Below, one piece after another: positions 18,001-26,351 of a stretch of DNA of 46,260 nucleotides; the stretch's first letter is position 1, and each line of letters starts with the position of its first letter. The notes under the pieces were generated by a model. It was not told the origin of the DNA. It saw only the letters and a program-made list of their open reading frames with translations, and made no database searches. This stretch comes from Oscillospiraceae bacterium (GTDB taxonomy: Bacteria; Bacillota; Clostridia; Oscillospirales; CAG-382). The stretch is taken from contig SVRF01000010.1 in NCBI GenBank assembly GCA_015064945.1, forward strand, positions 1 to 46,260. The letters run 5' to 3'. The position numbers and the translations under genes are program-made.

Positions 18001-21000
18001 CGCACTGTTGGGGGCGGAGGCGCCGTAAGGAAGGGTAACGGTGCCGTCGATACCGTCGCCGCTTATTTCGATAACGGCATTCTCCCAGTCAAGCAGGTCG
18101 AGGTTTTTGCCGTTTGCATAGGTATCCTGAGTTGACCAGACGGAATCGTCGTTGTAATGGTCCCAAGTACGGTCAAGCGTGCCGAGAGAGATCTCGTTGG
18201 ATTCAATATTGTACTTATTTACAAAAAGCTCTTCGTTGGTAATACTGATTATCTCAAGGACACGGGTCTCGTCACCGCCGTAAACGTAGGTAACGTACTT
18301 ACCCTCGATATCCTCGCCATTGAGCTTATAGGATGCATCGCTACTGTTGTAGAGCTCAACAGGCTCGTTGCAGGTAATGCCTGTCCAGATATCATAGTAC
18401 TTCCAAGGGTCTTGTTCGTAAAGGCCGAATCTTACGGAAGCATCGTTAGTGGTATAAAAACCGTCACGGTATGTCTCGCCCAGCTCGGGAGTTACTATGG
18501 TAACGGCACCGTATGCGTCACGGGCGATGAACAGAACGGTAGCATTATCCAGCGTGTTGGAGTAGGAGTCCATCTTGACGGTTACAAGATCGCCTGCCTT
18601 AAGGGGTACTACAATATCGTTGTAATCGTTAGTCTCCGTATACTCAACGCCGTTTACATAAATGGGAGTGTAGTTGTTGATGGGGTTCCTCTGAACTACC
18701 TCAAAGGTAATATCGCCGATAGAAGAGTACGCCTCGTCTATTCTGTAGGTAATAGAATCTACGTTTATCTGACCCTCTATCTCGGATTTTTTGATAGAAG
18801 GAACGTAGCTGTCAACACTTATCTCCACGGTGGGCTGAGTATTGGTTACGTAGACGTAGAAATAATTTATGGGAGAAACAACGCCTGCAGAGCTTACGGT
18901 CTGACAGCAGAAGGTATTCATACCCGGTGTAAGGTATATATTGGTCATATCCAAGCCTGCTGCGCCCTGAGGCACGCTTTCAACGATATCGCTGGCACCG
19001 TAGGTACCGATATACACCTGTGCGGTTCCTTCGCCCACGGTAATGTCATACTCGGGCTCTACGAACTCATAGGTCGCCAGATCTTCATCAGTGGGATTTG
19101 CCGCAGCATTCCAGAAACGAACGCCTGCAACAGCGCCTACTTCTAATCCGAAATAGCTTCGAGGCTCGGAAACGCTGCCTACGTAGAACTGGAACAGATC
19201 TAGTCCTGCCGTATAGGTGGCAAACTCCCTGTCACGCTCGGTCTGAGTAATACGGCCTGCGCTTATGCCGAAGGACTGGATGGGTTCATTGTTCTCTGCC
19301 ATCACTCTGATGTCGCTGCTGATGTCATCGTGAACTGATATGGTGTAGCCCCAGAGACCTGCAAGGTTTTCGTTGCTGGCATCAAGCACCATAATAAACC
19401 CGTCGGGAATAAACTCCTGAACGTAATCGGAGCCTTTCTGATATACGCCTACTCTGAAGCGGTAAGCGCCACCCTCGAAGGGCGTGCCGTCATCCTTTGC
19501 GGCGGGAACGGTTATAGTCTGTGTCGTGGTAGTAGCAAGACCGGTATATCTTACACATTCTCCAAGGACGTTATAATCGCCGTCTATCTGCTCGATAACA
19601 ACGTAGGACCTTTCCGCATCAAGGTTGGAAAGATTCCAGTCGGGGCGAAGCACATTGCTTATGCTGAAGCGGATCATAGCGCCGGTCATATCAAGATTCA
19701 TACGGATAGCTTCATCCCGATAAGCGCTGCCGAACCATTCTCCTATGTTGGAGCGGAAATCAATAAACTCCACCTCGTGCACATCAACGCCCTCAGGCTG
19801 TACACCGGAATACATAACGTCTATCTTCTGGCCGTGGCTTACATAAGATGTGTCGCTTACCTTAACCTTTTCGCCGTTCACGAGAGTAAGGGGCACGTAG
19901 GCACTTTCAAAGCTCAAGGATATACTGCCGTAATGCTGTTTAACGGAGGTAAAGTCTGTAACTACGGCTATGTTTTCAAAATTACCGCCGCTTACGGTAC
20001 CGCTGTACCACTCACCGTCAAAGTCGAATATGTTAATGCTCTCACCCGTCTTGATCACTCTGAAATAGGTCTTATCGCCCACCTTCATAGTAATGCGGGT
20101 ATAGGCAATAGCTCCGTCGCTTTCCCTTGCGTCGGGAGCTGTTACGGTCACGTTGTGCTCATAGTTGGGAGTGTTTATGTCCGAAAGCACCTCAACGGTC
20201 AATGAAGGCTTGGAAAGGTATACGTCTATGCCGGTCCCTACGGGATCGCTCCAGTTGCCGTATTCGTCCTGCATCCTTACCCAGAAATACACGGTGTGGT
20301 CTGCGCCGTCGCTTATGCTTGTGGTTCTATAGTTTGAATATTTATAAAGCTTAAGCTGGCTGTCCAGCTTGGCGTAACCGCCTGCCACCTGCCATTCGTC
20401 GGCTGCGGTGGGAACGGAAGCGTCATCAATAAGCCAGAGATACTGGACAACGGGTATGTCCCTATGGTCTGTACCAGAAAAGCTTGCGTTTATGCTCACG
20501 CTGGGGTTGGAGCTGCCTACATTGTTGTATTTAGCCGATATGCCTGTGACGGAAACGGACGGCTTCATATTATCGTAGTCATAGTCTATGGTGCAATCAC
20601 CCGACTGTCCTACATTACCGAGCACGTCCTCGGCGCTGGCAAAAGCAATCACGCCGTCCACTATCTGTTCAACACCGGGCTCAAGCATAAGGTGAATGTA
20701 GCGGGTGTACTCATGCTGAGCGTGAGCCTTGAAGGGGATCTGCACGGTGCCGTTGCCCGAGAGCTGTACCAGCTCGGTGTAAGCAGAAGCATCCGTAGGC
20801 GCCGTCATACTGTCACTTATCAGATAACGGAAGGAGAACGCCTTATCGGACTTACCCTTAAGTGTAACCAACGCAGGTGCGCCGTAAAGACCAACGTCTG
20901 CGTCAGAAACATCTACCTTGAAGGTAGCATAGGGACTGTTGGTAGCCTGATCAAGCTTGGTGATGCTTACGGTAGGACCCGTAAGGTCAAGGTATAGCTG

Positions 21001-22557
21001 CTCGGCAGGCTTGAAAAGGGTGGCGTTAAGGGCATGGCCTGCAGCGTCCTCAGCCTTGTCATAGCTAAGGAGCACAGGACGGATGACAGAGCCATATTGC
21101 TCTAAAAGACAATCACCCTCGCAGATAATCAAAGGCTCGAACTCTAAAACGGACTGAGGTTGACCGTTGACTGTCTGAATAGTGCTTATCTTATTCATCC
21201 TGAGGGATACCGACTCACCGTTGGCACGCTTTACGTTAGTGGCCAAACGTATATTATCGCAAACGGAAAGGACCTCATCGATAGTTATCTTGAAAAATAC
21301 GTTTTCGCCCTCGTTGACATAAAGGTCGGAAAGATTGATATCCTCAGGCCACTCGTCCTTGTTGGAGGAAGCGGTTCTGTTCATTGTCTTGCCGGATGCG
21401 CTGATAGAAACGCCGACTACAGAAGGAACGGTGTTGTCGAAGGTCTTTTTCATCGTGCGGGTGATGTTGCCCAAGCTAAGGGAGTTGCCTGCCTTGTCAC
21501 TAAGGAAGGTAGATCTTGTAGCTACATCAAAGGACTTAAAGAACTTGCAACCGTAATAACAATACGCAGGATAGTGACCCCTATACCATGTGTAGTCATA
21601 GATCAGTTCCCTATGGTCAAAGCTTATTTCACCGTCAATGGTCTGCAGCTTGGAAGGATCAAGATACGTAACGGTATAGTCCTTGCTTGCCCAGTCGCCG
21701 AGAGGAGCCTCAAAGATGATCGTATCGTTGTAAACACTCTTTATGTAAGCATTAAGGTAATCGGTATTGCCGCCGGAACGGGCGTCCTGAACGGTCACCT
21801 TTACATAGGTTCTGTCCCATTCGGTCCTTGCGGCATCGCTGCCAAAGCTACATATTGCCTCGGACGCTGTTGCGGTAATAACAAGATTTGTGCCCTCCTG
21901 CGTTACGTCAACGGATTTTATGTAAGCGGGATTGTTATCCCTTACATAGCCGTAAACGCCGTTGACCTTGGTCTTTTTGTTACCGCCTATCTCTATGACC
22001 TGCTCTGACATATCCTTAAACTTTACGGCAAGCTCTTTTCTGCCCTTGCCGCTGACAGACTTGTTGCCTATCTTAAGGTAGCCCTGCTTGTTGCTGAAGT
22101 TACAGCTTATTACAAGCTCTGCCTCGGGGTCTATGTAATTCTTGCTGTAAACGCCGTCGTTTTCGAACTTGATGTTCCAATTGCCGCCGTTTCCGCTCTT
22201 AAAGGTGAGCTCGGGGCTAAGGTTAGCGGTAGTAAGCTCAACAACGTAAACGCCGCTGGACCACGCACCGCCGTTGTTCTCAAACGAGATAAACTTCACT
22301 GCGGGGGAACCCGTAATGTACTTGGGGTCCTTAAAGCCCGTATCCGGGTCTCTACCCTCGTGATAATAATAATCCGTTAAATTCGTTACCTGATTGATAA
22401 CCTCGTTCTTCATAATACCGCTGCCGCCTGCATAGCCGGAAACGTTATAATTGAAGGGGTTACCCTCGGCAGAATCAACTATGGGCACAGGTATAAAAGG
22501 CACAAGCATTGACAGCACCAAAAACATACCCAATACCCTGGTCAGCTTCTTTCCCAT
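15013..22557 (-). CDS. Giant secreted multi-domain surface protein
   Basis: 2,514 residues; ATG behind AGGAGGAAAAATT. Residues 1-30 are a signal peptide (KKLTRVLGMFLVLSMLVPFI). The rest is a long chain of beta-sandwich domains. Near the C terminus, Ig-like domains are seen around residues 2,190-2,280 (APTLSVKGQELSSDGRTVSV) and around 2,365-2,450 (a DUF5011-like domain with TYKVSDSSGNETSVYG). Many internal segments have the ADGAGNV/DMAGN flavour of adhesin Ig repeats. No LPXTG motif, membrane tail, SLH domain or dockerin is seen, so how it is held at the surface is unclear. The next gene in the operon supplies a dockerin, so the two may form one complex. Its promoter faces that of a LytTR two-component pair. 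The specific function is unknown; adhesion or matrix building is a guess. Confidence 0.85.
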   Translation of the reverse strand: MGKKLTRVLGMFLVLSMLVPFIPVPIVDSAEGNPFNYNVSGYAGGSGIMKNEVINQVTNLTDYYYHEGRDPDTGFKDPKYITGSPAVKFISFENNGGAWSSGVYVVELTTANLSPELTFKSGNGGNWNIKFENDGVYSKNYIDPEAELVISCNFSNKQGYLKIGNKSVSGKGRKELAVKFKDMSEQVIEIGGNKKTKVNGVYGYVRDNNPAYIKSVDVTQEGTNLVITATASEAICSFGSDAARTEWDRTYVKVTVQDARSGGNTDYLNAYIKSVYNDTIIFEAPLGDWASKDYTVTYLDPSKLQTIDGEISFDHRELIYDYTWYRGHYPAYCYYGCKFFKSFDVATRSTFLSDKAGNSLSLGNITRTMKKTFDNTVPSVVGVSISASGKTMNRTASSNKDEWPEDINLSDLYVNEGENVFFKITIDEVLSVCDNIRLATNVKRANGESVSLRMNKISTIQTVNGQPQSVLEFEPLIICEGDCLLEQYGSVIRPVLLSYDKAEDAAGHALNATLFKPAEQLYLDLTGPTVSITKLDQATNSPYATFKVDVSDADVGLYGAPALVTLKGKSDKAFSFRYLISDSMTAPTDASAYTELVQLSGNGTVQIPFKAHAQHEYTRYIHLMLEPGVEQIVDGVIAFASAEDVLGNVGQSGDCTIDYDYDNMKPSVSVTGISAKYNNVGSSNPSVSINASFSGTDHRDIPVVQYLWLIDDASVPTAADEWQVAGGYAKLDSQLKLYKYSNYRTTSISDGADHTVYFWVRMQDEYGNWSDPVGTGIDVYLSKPSLTVEVLSDINTPNYEHNVTVTAPDARESDGAIAYTRITMKVGDKTYFRVIKTGESINIFDFDGEWYSGTVSGGNFENIAVVTDFTSVKQHYGSISLSFESAYVPLTLVNGEKVKVSDTSYVSHGQKIDVMYSGVQPEGVDVHEVEFIDFRSNIGEWFGSAYRDEAIRMNLDMTGAMIRFSISNVLRPDWNLSNLDAERSYVVIEQIDGDYNVLGECVRYTGLATTTTQTITVPAAKDDGTPFEGGAYRFRVGVYQKGSDYVQEFIPDGFIMVLDASNENLAGLWGYTISVHDDISSDIRVMAENNEPIQSFGISAGRITQTERDREFATYTAGLDLFQFYVGSVSEPRSYFGLEVGAVAGVRFWNAAANPTDEDLATYEFVEPEYDITVGEGTAQVYIGTYGASDIVESVPQGAAGLDMTNIYLTPGMNTFCCQTVSSAGVVSPINYFYVYVTNTQPTVEISVDSYVPSIKKSEIEGQINVDSITYRIDEAYSSIGDITFEVVQRNPINNYTPIYVNGVEYTETNDYNDIVVPLKAGDLVTVKMDSYSNTLDNATVLFIARDAYGAVTIVTPELGETYRDGFYTTNDASVRFGLYEQDPWKYYDIWTGITCNEPVELYNSSDASYKLNGEDIEGKYVTYVYGGDETRVLEIISITNEELFVNKYNIESNEISLGTLDRTWDHYNDDSVWSTQDTYANGKNLDLLDWENAVIEISGDGIDGTVTLPYGASAPNSAGLIRFEYSKYNGLKLCFADPISETEYDSSHRLYRSYTIKVKDIAGNDHTFTKSYTNQYVHYSDLGASLVYGVSYPDHGAELKLKVYLANGGNSVQTNTFTNVTYEGTFTDAYGIVWPITYTITDAAYEFEAHYSTIEPTMNPVTVTLKSDTAITVTDYDESVVMVENNGTTEVTVIVKENGYFYVDTFGRWMYIDNIFTTRYNVVWSLDDALVENGGEFAGPVTVTLISDEIYEYGEMFEELEYELIDRYTGYAPSFTFYYGDDTSYTFKAEDMAYICGNETKVLTEDITVTLPVTIVETAPFIPGLGEEDYIPVDEECPEVQLLAYTQQNGLYIDTQLMLRATNSEYSYLQDHYGYTVYETATPRAATNEFVNALGWGSAYRFQLEAFDISKYSFIIKEGVYAETPEYGAESDTIEGVSLVGRQLTVTEAAEFTLFAVDENGFATAIPLDLSNIGVAPIPGTVKVPVEGGVRIYLTEPVCGDGQSASDLTIAPSGYEASVDNDADSEYYGLSYITVDRNGIYNINYSYMYTFDADKAPTKIEGTVSERVIEIRSDKIYLVGSIKWSANAASPITNSNITATMQFSQHVKEIQVPAELVDDIEVRINGTVVTVRYSANCEAVTLTVISAGGTTTTVDLAAVSNIDKVAPTLSVKGQELSSDGRTVSVTLHSDEASILAKLGSYGTEADGGYDYTLTVKANGTYTYTFADMAGNISAISVTVSNIIDTDLKLEYSKDGVDFVDDALSLSLSIGDSIYVKANRDSNISINGGESISAAAGEQVELTITAGMSGLWPIIRAEDAYGNVVLGQLGQVKLPDVKAPVVDLINSIVIVKVGTTASELEAILRSNVTASDMDASLSYSFEYELDLNVAGNCQVTYKVSDSSGNETSVYGILRVVAADEPTVKVNGDIVVRDTIYVAEGDSIILSVDTLGEPYSAVYKNGLKSVGQMKIGATDLVRNATSTDEIILPFEESGYYTVCIITQGRDYYRIQIYVE

Positions 22558-22616
22558 AATTTTTCCTCCTGAAAATATATGTAATTTCTTTTTTTGCGAT
22601 AGTTTTATACGATGTC

Positions 22617-22645
22617 ATTATATCACAAAATCATATTCAAAACAA
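22617..22645 (-). promoter_or_regulatory. Promoter of the giant surface-protein operon
   Basis: On the minus strand TTGTTT, 17 bases, TATAAT. The -35 box overlaps the edge of the inverted repeat at 22644-22680 by two bases. Confidence 0.7.
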
Positions 22646-22680
22646 ATCTGCGCAAAATTAAATTCATTTTGCGCAGATTT
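22644..22680. promoter_or_regulatory. Inverted repeat between divergent promoters, candidate operator
   Basis: AAATCTGCGCAAAAT, 7-base spacer, ATTTTGCGCAGATTT: a perfect 15-base-arm palindrome. No gene ends here on either strand, so it is not expected to be a terminator. It abuts the -35 of the surface operon and stands 54 bases upstream of the -35 of the two-component operon, which fits a regulator binding site. Confidence 0.6.
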
Positions 22681-22734
22681 AGATTCAAACCGCACTGTTT
22701 TCGGAGCTTTTTAAGGATAAAACCACGCCTTTTA

Positions 22735-22763
22735 TTGAAAAGCTGAAAACTATATGATATAAT
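22735..22763 (+). promoter_or_regulatory. Promoter of the two-component operon
   Basis: TTGAAA, exactly 17 bases, TATAAT, 30 bases before the response-regulator ATG. Confidence 0.8.
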
Positions 22764-22793
22764 GACAGAAAAGATAACCGTGAGGTGATAAGG

Positions 22794-23528
22794 ATGAGGA
22801 TCGCTATCTGTGATGACGACGCTGTTTGCCGTGGACAGACCCTTGATATTGCCACCGACTATGCCGAGGCGAGAAAAGACATTGAGCTTTATTTCGAGAC
22901 CTTCGCCGAGCCGAGGACTCTGCTTGAGGCTACCCGAAAAAAGGGCGCTTACGACATATATATACTTGACATTGTGATGCCGGAGATAAACGGTATAGAG
23001 CTTGGTAAGGCGCTTCGCAGTATGGGGGCGGACGGCAAGATAATATATCTTACCTCCAGTGAGGAATATGCCCTTGACTCATTCCGTGTCAGAGCCTTTG
23101 ATTACATACTGAAGCCTATTGCAAGGGACAGCTTTTATGCCGCTCTTGACGAGGCGATATCCTCTGTGAGCATCAAAAGAGACAAGGTACTGCTTGTAAA
23201 GACCAGAGAGAACAACGCACGCATAGCCTTTGACAGCATCCTGTATGCAGAGCTCTCAAGACGGACAGTCATATATCATCTGATAGGCGGCAAGAAGGTG
23301 GAGAGCACTACGCTGCGCACAGCCTTCACCGAAGCGGTAGCAGAGCTTATTACCGACAGGCGCTTTGTGCTTTGCGGTGCAAGCACGGCGGTGAATCTGC
23401 ATCACGTCACTGCGGTGGAGAGCGAGGGGGCGGTGTTCAGCGATGGCGAGCGCATCATGCTGGGCAAAAAGGCTTGCCGTGAGCTGCGTACCGCATGGAA
23501 CGATTATTGGATAACGAAAGAGGGCTAA
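22794..23528 (+). CDS. LytTR-family response regulator (AgrA/LytR type)
   Basis: 244 residues. The ATG 6 bases behind GAGGTG is chosen over an in-frame GTG at 22785 that lies inside that site. Residues 1-120 form a CheY-like receiver: acidic pocket CDDD at 6-9, phospho-acceptor Asp59 in YILDIVMPEING, Thr/Ser switch in IIYLTSSEEYA and Lys in FDYILKPI. Residues about 140-240 match a LytTR DNA-binding domain (YAELSRRTVIYHL, then VLCGASTAVNLHHV). Such regulators control surface proteins, virulence factors and peptide signalling. The kinase gene follows after 3 bases. The divergent giant surface-protein operon shares the control region and is the obvious candidate target. Confidence 0.93.
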   Translation: MRIAICDDDAVCRGQTLDIATDYAEARKDIELYFETFAEPRTLLEATRKKGAYDIYILDIVMPEINGIELGKALRSMGADGKIIYLTSSEEYALDSFRVRAFDYILKPIARDSFYAALDEAISSVSIKRDKVLLVKTRENNARIAFDSILYAELSRRTVIYHLIGGKKVESTTLRTAFTEAVAELITDRRFVLCGASTAVNLHHVTAVESEGAVFSDGERIMLGKKACRELRTAWNDYWITKEG

Positions 23529-23531
23529 GAT

Positions 23532-24806
23532 ATGGAAATACTTAAGGATATATCTATAATCTGGTCCCTTGTGCATACCCTTGTAATGTTTCTGTTTTTG
23601 TTTCAGTCACGCTATACCAGAAAAAAGACCCTTACCGTTACGATTGCCACTATGGCGCCGCTTATACTTATCAACTTTGTGCTTTTTCTTCTGCTGGGCA
23701 TAGACAAATACGGCACGCTGATGCTTCTTACCCTTTCACTGCCGAGCTGTATCATCTTTTGGTTTCTGGCAAAGCACAGAGACGGGCGTTTTTTCTTCAC
23801 ATTTTGTATGGTGGACACAACGGTTTTGGAGATAGTATATATCTCCACCATCCTTAATCACTATCTTACGCCCGACAGCTATCTGGTCCTGTTTTTCATA
23901 CGCCTTATATCCTATCCCCTTATTGAGCTGTTTGCGTACAAAAAGCTGAGACCTATGTTTCTGGAGGTACAAAAGCAGGTCAAAAAGGGTTGGGGCGTTT
24001 TTGCTCTTATCGGTGCATTGTTTTATCTCGCTATCACTCTGCTGACCACCCATCCTACGTCCGTGGTTGAAAGACCTTCCCAGCTACCTGCACTTATCAT
24101 ACTGTTTGTTTTGATGCCCGTCATTTATATTCACATAATAATGACCCTTCGCCGACAGCAAAACTTGCACGAGATGACGGAGATGGAAAACATACTCAAG
24201 ATGCAGATGTCAGGCTTTACGACCCGTATGGACGAGCTTGCCGCCGCAGACGAGCGCTTCAGAGTGGAGCGCCACAATTTCCGCCACAAGCTTAAGACTA
24301 TCGCAGGGCTTATCAAACAAGAGCAATATGACGAGTGTCTGAATCTCCTTGAGGAGTTCGAGGAGCCTCTGGACAAGACCAAGGTAAAGCGTTACTGTCA
24401 GCACACGGTGCTTGATGCTATGCTGTCATCCTACATAGCAAGGGCCGAAAGCAAGGGCATAAGACTGGACACGGGCTTCGCTTTTCCCGACAATATGCCC
24501 GTAAACGAGTCTGAGCTTGCCATAGCCATCGCCAACGCCCTTGAGAACGCCATTGATGCCTGCGAAAGGCTGGAGGGCGAAAAGCGATACATTGAAATAA
24601 AGGCTATAAGCTACCCTCGGTTTATGATGCGTATTGCCAACGGCTACGAGGGCAATGTGGAGTTTGACGAAGCGGGGATACCCGTAAACCATCACCACGA
24701 CCACGGCTTTGGCACCCGCTATATTGCCGCCTTCTGCGACAAAAACGGAGGCTATTATCAGTTTGAGGCAGACGGTGAGAGGTTTACCTTGATGCTGAAT
24801 TTTTAA
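23532..24806 (+). CDS. Sensor histidine kinase, GHKL/AgrC-like
   Basis: 424 residues starting 3 bases after the regulator's stop codon. Hydrophobic segments fill residues 1-205 (about six membrane helices), typical of AgrC/NatK-type receptors that sense peptides. A linker with a coiled-coil look (about 210-245) leads to the phospho-acceptor segment RHNFRHKLKTIAGLI near residue 253. The ATPase domain shows the N-box NALENAIDAC near 340 and a G-box-like HDHGFGTRYIAAFC near 400, as in the HATPase_c_5 group. It should phosphorylate the LytTR regulator. No pheromone precursor or AgrB-like peptidase is seen nearby, so the signal is unknown. A cluster of hairpins ends the operon. Confidence 0.92.
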   Translation: MEILKDISIIWSLVHTLVMFLFLFQSRYTRKKTLTVTIATMAPLILINFVLFLLLGIDKYGTLMLLTLSLPSCIIFWFLAKHRDGRFFFTFCMVDTTVLEIVYISTILNHYLTPDSYLVLFFIRLISYPLIELFAYKKLRPMFLEVQKQVKKGWGVFALIGALFYLAITLLTTHPTSVVERPSQLPALIILFVLMPVIYIHIIMTLRRQQNLHEMTEMENILKMQMSGFTTRMDELAAADERFRVERHNFRHKLKTIAGLIKQEQYDECLNLLEEFEEPLDKTKVKRYCQHTVLDAMLSSYIARAESKGIRLDTGFAFPDNMPVNESELAIAIANALENAIDACERLEGEKRYIEIKAISYPRFMMRIANGYEGNVEFDEAGIPVNHHHDHGFGTRYIAAFCDKNGGYYQFEADGERFTLMLNF

Positions 24807-24820
24807 CCTGACATACCAAA

Positions 24821-24914
24821 AGGGACTGCAAAGAAGCAAAAGCTTCTTTGCAGTCCCTCAGACCGCTGACAAAGATAAAAGTCAGCGGTCTGAAAGGGGC
24901 TTGAGAGCCCCTTT
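24821..24914 (+). terminator. Three back-to-back hairpins after the kinase gene
   Basis: Hairpin 1: AGGGACTGCAAAGAAGC / GCTTCTTTGCAGTCCCT (17 pairs). Hairpin 2: CAGACCGCTGAC / GTCAGCGGTCTG. Hairpin 3: AAAGGGGCT / AGCCCCTTT followed by AATTTATT. The third looks like the terminator. The GTCAGCGGTCTG arm recurs at 29046-29057. Confidence 0.7.
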
Positions 24915-24993
24915 AATTTATTCCAATCAAAAAATGGAATTATTCATCATTCACAGCAGTCTACTCTTCGAGGTGTTTGCGTAAGATAATGCA

Positions 24994-25022
24994 TTGACAA
25001 AGCGTTGGAAATAGGCTAAAAT
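24994..25022 (+). promoter_or_regulatory. Promoter of the HipA-like gene
   Basis: TTGACA (perfect -35), 17 bases, TAAAAT. Confidence 0.75.
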
Positions 25023-25065
25023 GTATATGGTATTAAAAACATAACAAGAGAGGAGTGTGTGCGGT

Positions 25066-26123
25066 ATGAAAAACAGAAACTACGATATCTTTAGCGGAGA
25101 TACGCTTGTCGCTGTTTGGCAAGACGGTGTGTTGACCGTTAAGAACGAAGCCTTGCTTCCCCTTTATCTGAGGCGTGTAGCTAATGCTGACACTTGGCTT
25201 GAGGCAAGGGCTATCGACTCCCACCGTGCTAACTCCCGTCTGCTGAAAAAGGCGCTTCGTCTTGCTGAAAAGGACGATGTTTCTACAGTTATCCATGTGA
25301 ACGGTGCGACCGTTACGGACAACTATTGGGTGCGTCTCGTAGTCTCGGATTTGACATACGACGATGTTAAATTTACCGACGACTACTTCTCGGGCCTTGC
25401 ACTTAAAGGCTCTTACAACAGCTTTAACCGTGCCGCTAACAGCCGCCGCTCCAAAACGCCCGAGCTTACCAACTTAGGCAGCTTTGAAAAGTGTTGGAAG
25501 CTTAAGGACGGCAAGTGGTGGATGTAAAAAAAGCAAGCCATGCCGAAATGTTTTCCGAGCTGTTTATATACGAGCTGGGCTTGGCTCTTGGCTTTAATAT
25601 GGCGGTTTATGAACGTGGCGACGGGTGCATAAAGTCCCTTGATTTTACCGCCGGTGCTTCTGTTAACTTTGAGCCTGCGTCTGCTTTTATGGGTGACAAT
25701 GAGGATTACGCCGATGTGGTTAAGGCGCTTGAGCATATTTGCCCCAAGGCTATCCCCGACTATGTCCGTCTTATATTTGTGGACACCCTTTGTGCTAACC
25801 CCGACAGACATACCAACGACTTCGGTCTGCTTCGCGAGGTTAAAACGGGTAAGCTTTTAGGACTTGCACCAAACTATGATAACAATATGGCACTTATCTC
25901 CCGTGGGTATCCGTCCACGCCTAAGTCCGGCGATTTGCTTATAAGACTGTTAGGCGAGCTTATGGATGAGCATCCCGAGTATAAGGAGTACATCCCTACC
26001 CTGACCGAAAACATGGTGCGCTCTGTTTTGGCAAAGCTTAATATGCGTGTAAAAACGCATGCGGTTGTTGATATTGTTATGGGTAGGTATAAGCTGATAG
26101 TAAAACAGATGAGAAAAGCGTGA
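25066..26123 (+). pseudogene. HipA-family Ser/Thr kinase, split by a frameshift
   Basis: The first frame starts at an ATG behind GAGAGGAG and ends at 25526. It carries the N-terminal part and a TPELTNLGSFEKCW loop (kinase Gly-rich region). The second frame (from about 25515) continues as SHAEMFSELFIYELGLALGF and holds the catalytic part NPDRHTNDFG and the metal-binding PNYDNN. Adding one base at ATGTA-AAAAAA would join them as WWMYKKASHAEMF, the usual order in HipA proteins. As written, the ATP-binding Lys region and the catalytic loop lie on different frames. The break is inside the kinase core, unlike the natural HipS/HipT split, and TAA comes before the A-run, so slippage there cannot rescue it. 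No HipB-like antitoxin is present. A real mutation or an assembly error in the A7 run are the two options. Confidence 0.75.
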
Positions 26124-26139
26124 CCGCAGTTTGACCGCA
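26121..26139. repeat. Paired TGACCGCA motif at the HipA stop codon
   Basis: TGACCGCA-GTT-TGACCGCA; the first TGA is the stop codon of the second HipA frame. Same pair as at 6727-6745. CGAGTGGGAATAA occurs about 100 bases later, as it does near the other copy. The rest of this 230-base gap holds the terminator below and no gene. Confidence 0.55.
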
Positions 26140-26283
26140 ATCTGTTTTACAGCGTGGTATTATAGGTATAAATGAGATAAAAAGCGGTGTTTTGGGGGCT
26201 TGAAATGCAACAAAAACAGCAGAAAAAGCCCCTTTTATATCGAGTGGGAATAATTTTTGAGCATCAATAAATTATATCAACGA

Positions 26284-26329
26284 AAAATCACCTCAAGGAA
26301 TCTGTAGACTACTTGAGGTGATTTTATAT
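26284..26329. terminator. Bidirectional terminator between HipA-like gene and beta-helix gene
   Basis: AAAATCACCTCAAG / CTTGAGGTGATTTT with a 14-base loop; U-tracts on both strands. It ends the minus-strand carbohydrate operon and any HipA read-through. Confidence 0.82.
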
Positions 26330-26351
26330 ACAAATCTTTGCGAAAAAGCAC

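Noticed and set aside
22644..22680. Inverted repeat as a terminator
   Set aside because: Both flanking genes are transcribed away from it, so there is no transcript for it to end.
25515..25535. Programmed frameshift in the HipA-like gene
   Set aside because: The TAA stop is reached before the A-run can act as a slippery site, and no XXXYYYZ heptamer precedes it.
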